Shown piece after piece: positions 8,674 to 17,734 of a DNA stretch of 64,000 nucleotides (the first letter of the stretch is position 1; each line of letters opens with the position of its first letter). The translations under genes were made by a program, and so were the position numbers. Origin of the DNA: CAYMND01 sp964465065. GTDB lineage: Bacteria > Acidobacteriota > Aminicenantia > UBA2199. The stretch lies in assembly GCA_964465065.1 (NCBI GenBank), contig CAYXHZ010000008.1, positions 22,941 to 86,940 on the forward strand, read 5' to 3'. The notes beneath the pieces were generated by a model that was given only the letters and a program-made list of their open reading frames with translations, searched no databases and was not told the DNA's origin.

Positions 8674-10728
8674 TCATTTCCGCCCTATTCTCACGATATC
8701 GAAATAGACCGAGTGACGGTCGTAGACCTCGAAGAAGGGTTTGAGTCCGACTCCGTCCACGGTGAAGCGCAGCTGCGACGGCTCGCCCCGGATGGAACGG
8801 CCGATATCGCCTTGGTCCAGGTGCAGACTGCGCCAGGTCGGCAGCGCCTGCTCTTCCGTGGCGGCCAGCAGCACCGGGCCGTAAAATACGCTGGCGATGT
8901 TCGGCTGATCTTTCAGGGGCATCAGCCAGAAGCAGAAAGGCATGCGGATCTCGACTTTGTCTTGGTCTTGCCATTTTCGGCCCAGGCTCAGGTAATGCCC
9001 CGGCTCGGCCCTGACTGCCAGCTCCCGGCCGTTGAGTTTGACGATGAATCCGTTCTGGGCCCAGGCCGGCACCCGCACCTTGAGGTCGAATTCCCCGCAG
9101 CCGCCGACAAGCAGCTGGATGACGTCGCCGTAGGGGAACTCGGTCAGAAGGCGCAGCGAGATGTTCCGTTCCGGCCAGTCCAGACGGGAGGGGATGAACA
9201 GGTTGAGGTACAGGGTCCGGTTGTCGCGGCTCTTGAAATAGATGGAGTCCTGGAACTTGGTGTTGCTTTCCAGGGCGGTGCCGTTGCAGCAGCTGAAGCC
9301 GTCCATTTTGGCATTGTCGAATTGCTTTTTGGCGCCCGGGTTGAGGGGAACGTGGTAGGTGTTGCCCGGGTCGTGCTCGGCCACCGAGGCCAGGATATGG
9401 TTGTACAGCCCCCGTTCGTAATAGTCCATGTACAGGCCCTGGGGATCGTAGAAGAAAAGCTGGCGGCTGAGTTTGAGCAGGTTGTAGGTGGCGCAGGTCT
9501 CGTTCTGGCCGCCGGGGTTGAAGCCGTCGCGGAACAGGCTGTCGGCCCGGGCGGTGAAGCATTCGGGGTTGTCGGGGTTTCTGGCGCCGGCCACGCCGCC
9601 GATGCTGTAACTGTAGCCGCCGGTGCAGATGGACCAGAAATTGCGGGCCAGGCGGAGATAGTCTTCGCTGTCTCCGGCTTTGTAGATCTCCAGGGCGCCG
9701 GTGATCTGGGGAATGTGCTGGTTGGCGTGTTTGCCGCCCAGGGTGTCGATGTTGGCGGCCAGGCCGCCGCCGTGCGTTTCGTCCCCGAAGAAGAAAGGCG
9801 TGTTGTCGAACAGCTTGGCGGTCTCGAGGTATTTGTGCTTACCGGTCAGCCGGTACAGCCTGGCCAGGGTTTCGTTGATCCCGCCGAACTCGCCGGCGAT
9901 GTAGCGTTTCCACATGCCGTCGCGTACGGCCGGCGTCAGGGCCGCCAGACGACGCTGCACCCAGGCGGCCATGTTCTCGGCCAGTTCCAGGGCCTTGGCG
10001 CTGCCGGCCAGCTCGTGGCAGTCCAGCAGACCGGCCAGGATCTTGTGCAGGGTGTAGTAGGGCGCCCAGACCTGGTGATTGTGGGCCCCGTAGCCGGCCC
10101 CTTTCTCCAGCATGATGAACTGGTCCGGCGGGTAGGCGCTCAGAAAGCCCCGGCCCCAGTTCCAGCAGTCGTGGCGCATGCCGGCGCTGCTCAGGTCCGA
10201 ATCGTAGTCCGTTTTCCCCGGCCCGGGCGGCACCAGCAGCGGGTCGGCGGTACAGGGGCCGCCGGGCTGTTGCGGGCTTCCGGAACGGGCGGCCAGATCG
10301 TAGAGGGTGTCGATCATGTAGCTCAGCTTTTTTTGGAACAGTGCCTGCAGCTCGGGCTCGTAGGCCGTACCGGCCCAGGCCTGGGCGATGGCCGACAGGT
10401 AATGGCCGCTGGCGTGGCCGCGCAGACGGGTGGTCTGGTCGTCCCAGCCGCCCAGTTGGACCGCACCGTCGGGTTGGGACTGGCCGAAGGCGTCGCGGAA
10501 ATTGTAGAGGAATGCGTCGGGATTGGTCCGGGCCAGGGCGTTGAGGAACTTGTCGCGGTTCTTGATGAACGGCGTGTCCCGGCCTCTGCTGTCCCGCTCC
10601 AGAGCGACTTGACCCAGGGGAAACGCTTCCAGTTGCGGCGGATTCAGCGGCCTAGGGACGCTGTTTTCTGCGGCGGCGATCATGTTGCCGACCAAGAAGC
10701 ACACCACGTTGACGAAGGTTCTGAGCAT
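8674..10728 (-). CDS. GH127 family glycosidase (beta-L-arabinofuranosidase type)
   Basis: A 684-residue protein with a probable N-terminal signal peptide (about residues 1-20) followed by the GH127 (formerly DUF1680) alpha/alpha barrel and beta domains. The zinc-thiolate catalytic set of the family is intact: E410-T-C412 in GQNETCATYN, and C480-C481 in GFSCCNG; in the founding enzyme the nucleophile is a Cys coordinated by this cluster. Such enzymes release terminal beta-L-arabinofuranose from plant glycans. It stands alone but has a strong promoter and a perfect LacI-type operator, so it is probably induced by a sugar. The nearest other glycosidase is the GH2 gene at 54 kb, which shares the operator pattern. 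Confidence 0.9.
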   Translation of the reverse strand: MLRTFVNVVCFLVGNMIAAAENSVPRPLNPPQLEAFPLGQVALERDSRGRDTPFIKNRDKFLNALARTNPDAFLYNFRDAFGQSQPDGAVQLGGWDDQTTRLRGHASGHYLSAIAQAWAGTAYEPELQALFQKKLSYMIDTLYDLAARSGSPQQPGGPCTADPLLVPPGPGKTDYDSDLSSAGMRHDCWNWGRGFLSAYPPDQFIMLEKGAGYGAHNHQVWAPYYTLHKILAGLLDCHELAGSAKALELAENMAAWVQRRLAALTPAVRDGMWKRYIAGEFGGINETLARLYRLTGKHKYLETAKLFDNTPFFFGDETHGGGLAANIDTLGGKHANQHIPQITGALEIYKAGDSEDYLRLARNFWSICTGGYSYSIGGVAGARNPDNPECFTARADSLFRDGFNPGGQNETCATYNLLKLSRQLFFYDPQGLYMDYYERGLYNHILASVAEHDPGNTYHVPLNPGAKKQFDNAKMDGFSCCNGTALESNTKFQDSIYFKSRDNRTLYLNLFIPSRLDWPERNISLRLLTEFPYGDVIQLLVGGCGEFDLKVRVPAWAQNGFIVKLNGRELAVRAEPGHYLSLGRKWQDQDKVEIRMPFCFWLMPLKDQPNIASVFYGPVLLAATEEQALPTWRSLHLDQGDIGRSIRGEPSQLRFTVDGVGLKPFFEVYDRHSVYFDIVRIGRK

Positions 10729-10758
10729 ACCTGCCTCCTGCTTTTTGTCACGGGCTTC

Positions 10759-10774
10759 ATGTTAACGTTAACAT
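10759..10774. promoter_or_regulatory. perfect 16-bp LacI-type palindrome
   Basis: ATGTTAACGTTAACAT is fully symmetrical around the central CG, as in LacI/GalR-family operators. It starts inside the -10 of the GH127 promoter and covers the transcription start. No LacI-family gene is in the window. Confidence 0.75.
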
Positions 10775-10801
10775 TGTATGGAAGCGCCGTTCTTCTGTCA
10801 A
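10773..10801 (-). promoter_or_regulatory. strong promoter of the GH127 gene
   Basis: On the minus strand TTGACA (10801-10796), 17 bp, TACAAT (10778-10773): a perfect -35 and 5 of 6 in the -10. Confidence 0.75.
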
Positions 10802-10842
10802 TCCGTGCCCTAAAAAAAACTGGCGTGAAAAACGGGCAGGGA

Positions 10843-12536
10843 TCAGATGTCCAGCAGTTCCGGGTAGCTTGGCAGTCCGGTGGCCCTGGCGGCGGCCTCG
10901 GTCAGGGGGACGATATCCTCCTGGCTGATATAGCTCAGGGCGAATTTGCGGTTGAGGGCCATGAGCTGTTTCAAACCGCTTCCCAGCCGGTTGAGGTAGG
11001 AGTACAGGCCCAGTGCCCCGGTGGGGATCTCGGCGGTTTCCTCCCCGTACTCGGCCCGCAGCAGGCGGTAATCGGCGAAGATCTCTTCGACGGTCGAGCC
11101 GAAGCGGCTGTACTCCTTGGGGATGTTGCCGGAGCGGATGGCCTGCCCGAGTTCACGACCCACGCTGGCGGCGGCCATGGCGGCGCGGCCGACGGCCACG
11201 GTGCGGATGTAGGGCGCCCCCAGGGCCAGCCCCTTGTAGATCTGGTCTTCGCTGGCGAAACCGCCGGCGATGGCGATGGGCGGCAAGGGTTTGCCCCGTT
11301 CGGCGAAGGATTTCAGGATGCGGCCGATGACGACTTCCAGAACGACCGTCGGCATGCCCCATTCGTTCATCATCTTGGCCGGGCTGTGGCCGGTGCCGCC
11401 GCCCGCTCCGTCCAGGGTGACCAGGTCGACACCGCTCGACGAGGCGATTTCGAGGATGGTGCGGATGTCACGGGGGTCGAAAGGACCGGTCTTGAAGCCG
11501 ATGCGTTCCACGCCCAGGCTGCGCAGCTGGGCGACGCGGCGTTCCAGATCCTCGGGGCTCCACATGGGCAGTTTGCCGATTTTCTCGAAAACCGGGCCGA
11601 CGCCCCGGGCATAGGCCTCGGCCACCTTGGGATCGTTAGGGTCCGGCAGGATGATGTAGCCCAGGTCCTTGAAGCGCCGGGCGTCCTCGATATTGCGTAC
11701 CTGGCCCATGCCCTGGATGCCTTTGGCCGCCTGGCCGAACTTCAGCTCCACCGNNNNNNNNNNNNNNNNNNNNNNNNNNNNNNNNNNNNNNNNNNNNNNN
11801 NNNNNNNNNNNNNNNNNNNNNNNNNNNNNNNNNNNNNNNNNNNNNNNNNNNNNACCTGGCCCATGCCCTGGATGCCTTTGGCCGCCTGGCCGAACTTCAG
11901 CTCCACCGAGCGGATGCCCAGCTTGTCGATGGCGAATTCCAGCACGCCGTGGTATTCGTCGTCGTAGTTGGCCTGCAGGACGATGTCGGCAAAGCCGCGC
12001 TGGTAGCGCCGGAAAGCGGCCACCATGTCGGCGATCAGGGGGGAATCGCTGACCCGATGACCGCTCGTTTTCAGCTTCGGGTCCTTGGCCACCACGTCCT
12101 CGCCGATGACCACCGGCACGCCGGACAGGGCGGCTCCGGCGAAGTATTCCTTCCAGGCCAGTTTGGCCATGGCCGGCAGGATGAACGGCGCCTTGACGGG
12201 CAGCGGCCGGGTCAATCCGAAGGAGGCGGAAATGTCGGCCATTGGGTAGCAGGCCTGGTAGGGATCGGCGGCGGCGCCCCGGGCTCCGAAGACTCGGCCG
12301 TTGATGTTGAACTGCGAGAAATCCAGCGGGTAACGCTTTTCCGAGGCGAACTGGTTCTTGTCGGCGGCGAAAGGCAGGATCGCTTCGGCGCCGCGGACCG
12401 CCGACAGCCCGATTTCGCAAGGGCCGGTGCAATCGGCCGTGCAGACGGCGCACATGCCGGAGATGTCGGCGACGTGTGCCGGGCTGCGCAGACGGGTGTT
12501 GGTGACCGGACTGCCGAGATGGGGACTGAAACTCAT
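10843..12536 (-). CDS. FMN-binding glutamate-synthase-like protein (split by an assembly gap)
   Basis: A glutamate synthase-related protein (GltB FMN-domain family) without the glutamine amidotransferase part. The N-terminus has C29-x2-C32-x3-C36-x3-C40 (CAVCTADCTGPC), a likely Fe-S or metal cluster. The barrel follows, with ELKFGQAAKGIQGMGQ, LVTLDGAGGGTGHSPAKM and IAIAGGFASEDQIYKGLALGA. The 100-N gap sits in the middle. Removing it together with one copy of the flanking 55-bp duplicate (155 nt in all) gives one uninterrupted frame of 513 codons including stop, so the gene is probably intact. It could supply glutamate or act on another 2-oxo/amide substrate with a separate ammonia source; no small GltD subunit is nearby. 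Confidence 0.85.
11699..11908. other. assembly gap with exact 55-bp flanking duplication
   Basis: 100 Ns occupy 11754-11853. The 55 bases before the gap (11699-11753) are identical to the 55 after it (11854-11908). Fifty-five is a common de Bruijn k-mer length, so the two contigs evidently overlap and were joined with a placeholder gap. The duplication and the Ns are not biological. Confidence 0.92.
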
Positions 12537-12759
12537 GGACTGCCTCCTTTCCGCCGTGATGACCGGCGGCTCGCCGTTCTGTGTCGACGCGGCGGTATCG
12601 ACTGCATCCTACCATTTTGACTGAGCTCTTTTCATGTTTTCCAGCTTCGGTCCGCTTTTTTTCATCTTTTTTGCTGCAGAGGGAGTTTTTTTGAAAACTT
12701 GTCAGCGGTTCTTGCCGCGACCGCCTGACGGCAGGACGCTGCAATTTGCATGTCCGTGG
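12537..12759. other. intergenic region without recognised features
   Basis: Divergent spacer between the glutamate-synthase-like gene and a membrane protein gene. It contains T-rich runs around 12655-12692 but no convincing hairpin. The GGAGG ribosome site of the leftward gene lies next to its start at 12536. Confidence 0.4.
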
Positions 12760-12788
12760 TTGTTTTCGGGACGGTGCGGTCCTACAAT
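12760..12788 (+). promoter_or_regulatory. promoter of the four-helix membrane protein gene
   Basis: TTGTTT (12760-12765), 17 bp, TACAAT (12783-12788), followed by GGAGG 7 nt before ATG 12820. Confidence 0.55.
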
Positions 12789-12819
12789 ATTCATGGAATT
12801 GACATATGGAGGTGCCGAT

Positions 12820-13593
12820 ATGGCAGATCAAGGTACAAGCAAAAAAGTGACGCGGGTGGAAGGCGGAGCAGAGCCGGCTGTCCGGGAGGCGAAACCGTTC
12901 GTGGTCAGCGACGAGAGCAAGGGGCGGGCCAAGACCTTGCGCCTGCTGGCGGCCATTTCCTGGATCGTGGCCATCGGTCTGGAGGTGGTGGCCATCCTGA
13001 TGCTGCAGAAACCACCGGTCAACACCGTCTGGCTGATCGCCCTGATCGTCGGCGACCTGATTTTCGCGGTCATCGGTTCCCTGTTGTGGAAGAAGTCCAA
13101 CCGCCTCAGTCCGGCCTCGGAGAAAAACCGCTTCCGCTTTTTCGTGCAGAACCAGCTGGGCCTGATCATCACCGTCATCGCCTTCTTGCCCCTGGTCGTC
13201 CTGATCCTCACCAACAAGGACCTGAGCGGCAAGCAGAAAGGCATCGTCGGCGCAATCGCCGTCATCGCCATGCTCATCGCCGGCGCCCTGGGCATCGATT
13301 TCAACCCGCCTTCCCTGGAACAGTATGCCGAGCAGACGGCCCAGGTGGAGTCGCTGACCGGCGGCAACCTGGTCTACTGGACCAAGGCCGGAACCCGCTA
13401 TCACATATATTCGGATTGCTACCGCATCAACAGCGACCGCACCGACGAGATCTTCAGCGGCACCGTGGCCCAGGCCCGGGAACTCAAAAATATCAGCGAA
13501 TTGTGCAGCACCTGCCGGGAACGGGCGGAAAAGGAAAAACTCCCGCCGACCGATGCGCAGACTCCACAGCCCGAAGCGCCGGCCGAGCCCTGA
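12820..13593 (+). CDS. membrane protein with C-terminal YHxYSDC...CSTC metal-site-like domain
   Basis: A 257-residue protein. After a charged N-terminal tail, four hydrophobic helices lie roughly at residues 43-62, 66-86, 111-131 and 142-160. A soluble C-terminal domain then carries VYWTKAGTRYHIYSDCYRINS and ELCSTCRER, a Cys/Cys-x2-Cys set. This resembles short domains elsewhere in which a YHxYSDC hairpin and a CxxC knuckle could bind one metal. It ends in a Pro-rich tail. The function is unknown and the family was not recognised beyond that motif. ATG 12820 has GGAGG 7 nt upstream and a promoter ahead of it. Confidence 0.75.
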   Translation: MADQGTSKKVTRVEGGAEPAVREAKPFVVSDESKGRAKTLRLLAAISWIVAIGLEVVAILMLQKPPVNTVWLIALIVGDLIFAVIGSLLWKKSNRLSPASEKNRFRFFVQNQLGLIITVIAFLPLVVLILTNKDLSGKQKGIVGAIAVIAMLIAGALGIDFNPPSLEQYAEQTAQVESLTGGNLVYWTKAGTRYHIYSDCYRINSDRTDEIFSGTVAQARELKNISELCSTCRERAEKEKLPPTDAQTPQPEAPAEP

Positions 13594-13736
13594 ACGGCGG
13601 ATTTCTGTCCCTTCACAGGGAAAAGCGGTCGTTTCGCAGGCATTTTCCGGGTAAAAACCATCGTTATCGGGCGCGCAGAACGTATCTGTCATGGATGAAG
13701 CGTTAAGCTTCTTCACCTGATAACGGAGGTTATGGA

Positions 13737-15179
13737 ATGCGACACAAATTGCGGGTTGTACTGTTGATTTGCGGTGTACTGGGATTTTGCGGATTGACGC
13801 TGGCGGCGAGCGATACCATCCAGGGTCTGCCGATTCACCAAAAAACCCTCTGTCCGGGCGTGATCCGGCTCTGGGTTGGCGATCATGTTTCGTCCACGGC
13901 GGTCACGGCCCTGGCCACCGCCAAGGGCATCGTAGTCATCGATACGACGGCGATTCCCGTCCTGGACAAGGCCTTTCGCCAGATCATCGCCCGGGACTTG
14001 CAGCGCGACGATTTCCGGTACCTGATCAATACGCACGGTCACAGCGACCACACCAACGGCAACGGCGTCTACGCCGACTGCCAGATCATCGCCCATCAGT
14101 CCGTCGCCGACATGATGCGCGACAATTATGCGGATATCCCCAGGCTGGTGCAATGGCATGAGGACAACAGCCGGCGTCTGCAGGCGCAGCTCGCTGACGG
14201 CAAACTGGACGAGCGGCAACGGGCGGTCATCCAGGAGAGCCTGATCGGCGACGTTCAAAGCCTGGAATTCCTCAAATCTTCGCCCCAACCCGTCTTGCCG
14301 ACCCGGACCTTCACCGACCGGCTCACCCTGGATTGCGGCGACACCCGTTTCGAGCTGTATCAGAGCGGAGGAACGCACACCCGCAGCGACATTTTCATCT
14401 GGGTGCCGCAAAAGAAACTCCTGTTCACCGGCGACATGATGGCCGACAAATGGCTGACCGACAGCCCCGGTTGTCTGGCCACCTTCGCCGTCCGCTCCGG
14501 CAGCAAGGAAGATTACCCGGTGCTGGTGAAGAACTGGCAGGCGCTCGTCGACCGGGCGGCCGATATCGAGCAATATGTGCCCGGGCACTGGAACGGCGAG
14601 TTGAGCGCAGAGGGTTTCAAGGCACGTTTCGACTATCTGAAAACCATGCTGGTCGATCTCGAGGCCTTGGCCGGGACTTCCGGGGATCTGGAGCAGTACT
14701 GTCGGGTCAATACCCTGCAGAAAAAATTTCCGCGGCTGGCCGACAGCCCAGGCTTCAGCGACCGCGGCCACCGCATGACGGTCAACCACCTCTATCGCAT
14801 CTACTCCGGGAAGATATCGGTCGCCGACGCCTTGCAGGAATTGTTGCAGGGACAGAATTTCACCGCCGATTTCGCCGTTCTGCGCAACAAGATCCTGCAG
14901 AACCGGGATCGTTATTTCTACACTGAGGCCGAGATCAACGGCACGGGCTACTTCCTGCTCAACCAGGCCAAGAGCGGCGACGACGCCGTGCGGCTGTTCG
15001 AATTGAACTGCGAGCTGTTTCCGAATTCGTGGAACGTTTACGACAGTCTGGCGGAAGGTTACTACACCCAGGGTGACCGGAAGCGGGCCCTTGAATTCTA
15101 CGAAAAGTCGCTGCAGCTCAACCCGGCCAACGAGAACGGCAAGAAGTGGATCGAGCGGCTCAGCCGGGAACTCCGCTGA
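13737..15179 (+). CDS. secreted metallo-beta-lactamase-fold hydrolase with TPR tail
   Basis: A 480-residue protein with a signal peptide (about residues 1-23). An MBL domain (about 35-310) carries the metal motif THGHSDHTNGN (HxHxDH), a later His in SGGTHTRSD, the Asp in LFTGDMMADKW and the final His in YVPGHWN. The C-terminal part is helical and ends in TPR-like repeats (NVYDSLAEGYYTQGDRKRALEFYEKSLQLNPAN). The domain order recalls periplasmic MBL proteins found beside TPRs, but the substrate is unknown. ATG 13737 has CGGAGG about 10 nt upstream. A small hairpin GAAGC-GTTAA-GCTTC (13697-13711) lies in the leader. Confidence 0.85.
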   Translation: MRHKLRVVLLICGVLGFCGLTLAASDTIQGLPIHQKTLCPGVIRLWVGDHVSSTAVTALATAKGIVVIDTTAIPVLDKAFRQIIARDLQRDDFRYLINTHGHSDHTNGNGVYADCQIIAHQSVADMMRDNYADIPRLVQWHEDNSRRLQAQLADGKLDERQRAVIQESLIGDVQSLEFLKSSPQPVLPTRTFTDRLTLDCGDTRFELYQSGGTHTRSDIFIWVPQKKLLFTGDMMADKWLTDSPGCLATFAVRSGSKEDYPVLVKNWQALVDRAADIEQYVPGHWNGELSAEGFKARFDYLKTMLVDLEALAGTSGDLEQYCRVNTLQKKFPRLADSPGFSDRGHRMTVNHLYRIYSGKISVADALQELLQGQNFTADFAVLRNKILQNRDRYFYTEAEINGTGYFLLNQAKSGDDAVRLFELNCELFPNSWNVYDSLAEGYYTQGDRKRALEFYEKSLQLNPANENGKKWIERLSRELR

Positions 15180-15659
15180 TCAACCGAGCGGCAGGCGGTT
15201 GATTTTATCCTGCCAGGCCTGGGTCCTGGGGAAATCCAGCAGGATGAGCACGGCCGAGACCAGGCACATGAAGAACAGGTCGGAAGTGTTGCCGCCGCCG
15301 ATGAAGAAGAGCAACAGGCCGTAAATGCCGACGGCCTCGAACAGGACGCAACGGATGATGTGCTCGGTGCGCAGAAAGGCGAGCAGGTAGGTCTTGTCGG
15401 CCGTCCTGTCCGATTGGCCGTTCAGGAAACGGCGCTGCAGGATGCCGCCAAGCAGGCTGCGGGTGAAGACGATCTGCAGGAAGGCCAGGACGGCCAGGAT
15501 GATGCGAAGCTGCGGGTAACTGGGGGTCAGGGGTTCGCTGAACATGGGTTTGAGCAACCACTGGCCCAGGGCGGCGTATATACCGAGCGAGACCAGTATG
15601 GTCAGACTGATGATGCGGCAGATGCGCAGAGTCGACTGAAATTCTCGCGAGAAATCCAT
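15180..15659 (-). CDS. four-helix membrane protein, unknown function
   Basis: A 159-residue integral membrane protein with hydrophobic stretches near residues 15-35, 50-70, 100-120 and 125-145. No catalytic motif is visible and no family was recognised. ATG 15659 has GGAGGGC a few nt upstream, which decides against the longer in-frame start at 15782. It is convergent with the MBL gene: its stop abuts the end of that gene without a spacer. Its start faces the DMT transporter gene. Confidence 0.65.
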   Translation of the reverse strand: MDFSREFQSTLRICRIISLTILVSLGIYAALGQWLLKPMFSEPLTPSYPQLRIILAVLAFLQIVFTRSLLGGILQRRFLNGQSDRTADKTYLLAFLRTEHIIRCVLFEAVGIYGLLLFFIGGGNTSDLFFMCLVSAVLILLDFPRTQAWQDKINRLPLG

Positions 15660-15749
15660 GGTGCCCTCCTGCTCGTTCCGGACTGATTGTAATGCAGGTC
15701 GCTTTGCCCATGCAAGTGGCGGGCCGGAACTTGCGAGCGGAATATGGTG

Positions 15750-15755
15750 TATAAT
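15750..15755 (+). promoter_or_regulatory. perfect -10 hexamer ahead of the DMT transporter operon
   Basis: TATAAT preceded by GGTG, 29 nt before ATG 15785. The -35 at 17 bp is poor. Confidence 0.4.
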
Positions 15756-15784
15756 GCTCATTCCGAAAAATTGGAGATACACGG

Positions 15785-16663
15785 ATGGGCGAAATCTACG
15801 CTTTGGGCGCTGCCGCTTGCTGGACCGGCACTTCCATCCTCTTTTCGAAAGCCAGTCGGGAGATGGGCTCGGTCACCGTCAATCGCATGCGCCTGGTACT
15901 GGGGCTGCTGGCGGTGGCGCTGGTCAACTGGCTGCGGCTGGGGCGCTTGTGGCCGGCCATACCCCTGACGGCCACCCTGTGGCTGCTGTTGTCGGGTCTG
16001 ATCGGCTTCGCCCTGGGCGACGCCATGCTTTACGAGGCCTACGTGCACATCGGTGCCTCCCAGGCTATGCTGCTGCAGACTCTGTCCCCCATTTTTTCGG
16101 CGCTGATCGGCTGGCTGTTCCTGCATGAACTGTTGAGCCTGTGGCAGATCCTGGCTGTTTTGATCACCTTGGCCGGAATCGCCATGGTCATCGTCAACTC
16201 CTCCGCGCAGAACGGTCGGCATTCCCGGTCCTGGCTGGGTATCGGCATGGGCATCGGTGCCGCGCTGGGCCAGGCGGTCGGCCTGCTTTTTTCCAAACGA
16301 GGTCTGCAATGCGGCGTGGAAGCCTTCCAGGCCAACCAGGTGCGCCTGCTGGCCGGGGCCGGAGCCATCGTCGTCTGGGGGCTGCTGCACGGTCAACTGC
16401 GTAAGGACCTGGAGAAAGTGAACGCCGCCCGGAGCTGGGGACTGCTGGCCACCGGGGTGGCGTTCGGGCCGGTTCTGGGCGTTCTGTTTTCGCTGCTGGC
16501 CGTACGCGATACCCACATGGCCCTGGCGGCCACGCTGATGGGACTGACTCCGGTCATGATGCTGCCGGTCATGCACTTCGCTTTTGGTGAACGCTACCGC
16601 TGGCCGGCGGTCTGCGGCACCTTGACGGCGGTCTGCGGCGCGGCCCTGCTGTTGTGGGTGTGA
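15785..16663 (+). CDS. EamA/DMT-family transporter
   Basis: A 292-residue inner-membrane permease made of two five-helix EamA repeats. Repeat 1 includes MGEIYALGAAACWTGTSILFSKASREMG and LGDAMLYEAYVHIGASQAMLLQTLSPIFSALIGWLFLHE; repeat 2 starts at SWLGIGMGIGAALGQAVGLLFSK. DMT proteins export or import metabolites; the substrate cannot be predicted. The stop is followed after 3 nt by the LytS-like kinase gene, so transporter and two-component system form one operon. The kinase may sense the transported compound (inference). Confidence 0.87.
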   Translation: MGEIYALGAAACWTGTSILFSKASREMGSVTVNRMRLVLGLLAVALVNWLRLGRLWPAIPLTATLWLLLSGLIGFALGDAMLYEAYVHIGASQAMLLQTLSPIFSALIGWLFLHELLSLWQILAVLITLAGIAMVIVNSSAQNGRHSRSWLGIGMGIGAALGQAVGLLFSKRGLQCGVEAFQANQVRLLAGAGAIVVWGLLHGQLRKDLEKVNAARSWGLLATGVAFGPVLGVLFSLLAVRDTHMALAATLMGLTPVMMLPVMHFAFGERYRWPAVCGTLTAVCGAALLLWV

Positions 16664-16666
16664 ACG

Positions 16667-17734
16667 GTGAAGGGCCGTTCGGTGCGCATTCTTTCCGGTC
16701 GGGTCGTGTTCTGGCTGATCTGGTCGGCCATCGCCCTGACCTTCGGCATTCAGTGGCTCAGTTACCGCAGCCAGATCGGCGCCCCGGACTGGGTCATCCT
16801 CCTGTTCGCCGCCGTATACACCTTCCTCTGGACCGGCCTCAGTCTGCCGCTCAAGGTTCTGGTCCGCCGCCGTATCCATCCGCTGGTCTACCTGCCCGCG
16901 GGCCTGGCGACGGTCGTGATCCATCTGAGCCTGTACTATTCGTTCTACCGCCTGTTCCGGATCTTTTCGGGCATCGACTACTACCGAATGACCTGGTGGG
17001 CATTCCTGAAAGGCTATTCCTTTTTCGCGCTGATTCTGTTCGGCCTGTTGCTCAGCGCTCTGTACCTGATCGACCTGTCCGGACAGCTGCGCGAACGGCG
17101 CGAGCGGGCCGAGGCACTGGAGAAAGAGCTGATTTCGGTGCAGCTGCAGAGCCTCAAGCAGCAGCTGCAACCTCATTTTCTGTTCAACACCCTCAACTCG
17201 CTCATGGTCCTGATCGACGAGGACAGCCGGGCGGCCAAACGGATGGTCATCCGTCTGGCCGAATTTCTGCGCGCCACCATCGATCTGCCCCAGGAAGGGA
17301 TGATCCCGCTCCGGCAGGAACTGCATCTGGCCGACCTCTACCTGCAGATCGAGGCGGTGCGTTTCTCGGACCGCTTGCGGGTGTGTCTGCCCTCCGTCGA
17401 CGGCCTGCCGGACATCGCCGTGCCGGCGCTGATCGTCCAGCCTCTGCTGGAAAACGCCATCAAGCACGGTATCGCCCCCTTCGCCCGGCCCGGAGACATT
17501 GTTCTGGAATTGGAGACGACGGACCGGAATCTGATCCTGCAGGTCAACAACAGCGGCGTTTCGTCCGGCCCGAATGCGGACAGGCCGGGACTGGGCCTGA
17601 GCAACGTGCGCAATCGTCTGGCCCATGTCTACGGCGACCGGGCCTGCCTGACGGCCGGGCCACGGGAGGCAGGCGGCTACTGCGCCCGAATCGTACTGCC
17701 GCTGCCCGGCGATCACCCGGGTGAGCGGGCATGA
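16667..17734 (+). CDS. LytS/YehU-type sensor histidine kinase
   Basis: A 355-residue membrane kinase. Four hydrophobic helices (about residues 11-31, 42-66, 76-98, 117-137) form the sensor part. The HPK7/8-type kinase core follows, with the phosphorylated His170 in QLQPHFLFNTLNSLM, the N box LLENAIKHGI and the G box GLGLSNVRNRL. GTG 16667 starts 3 nt after the transporter stop. The stop overlaps the response regulator start by 4 nt (ATGA), implying translational coupling and a cognate pair. Confidence 0.9.
   Translation: MKGRSVRILSGRVVFWLIWSAIALTFGIQWLSYRSQIGAPDWVILLFAAVYTFLWTGLSLPLKVLVRRRIHPLVYLPAGLATVVIHLSLYYSFYRLFRIFSGIDYYRMTWWAFLKGYSFFALILFGLLLSALYLIDLSGQLRERRERAEALEKELISVQLQSLKQQLQPHFLFNTLNSLMVLIDEDSRAAKRMVIRLAEFLRATIDLPQEGMIPLRQELHLADLYLQIEAVRFSDRLRVCLPSVDGLPDIAVPALIVQPLLENAIKHGIAPFARPGDIVLELETTDRNLILQVNNSGVSSGPNADRPGLGLSNVRNRLAHVYGDRACLTAGPREAGGYCARIVLPLPGDHPGERA

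Noticed and set aside
11699..11908. 55-bp direct repeat as a biological duplication or mobile-element footprint
   Set aside because: It lies exactly at the two edges of a placeholder gap and removing it restores the gene, so it is an assembly overlap.
8644..11967. Very long plus-strand open frame opposite the GH127 and glutamate-synthase-like genes
   Set aside because: It mirrors the high G/C at third positions of the true minus-strand genes, runs through the N gap and shows no protein-like domain.
13697..13711. GAAGC-GTTAA-GCTTC dyad before the MBL gene as an operator or terminator
   Set aside because: Only 5-bp arms, no T-run and no regulator gene nearby; too weak to call.
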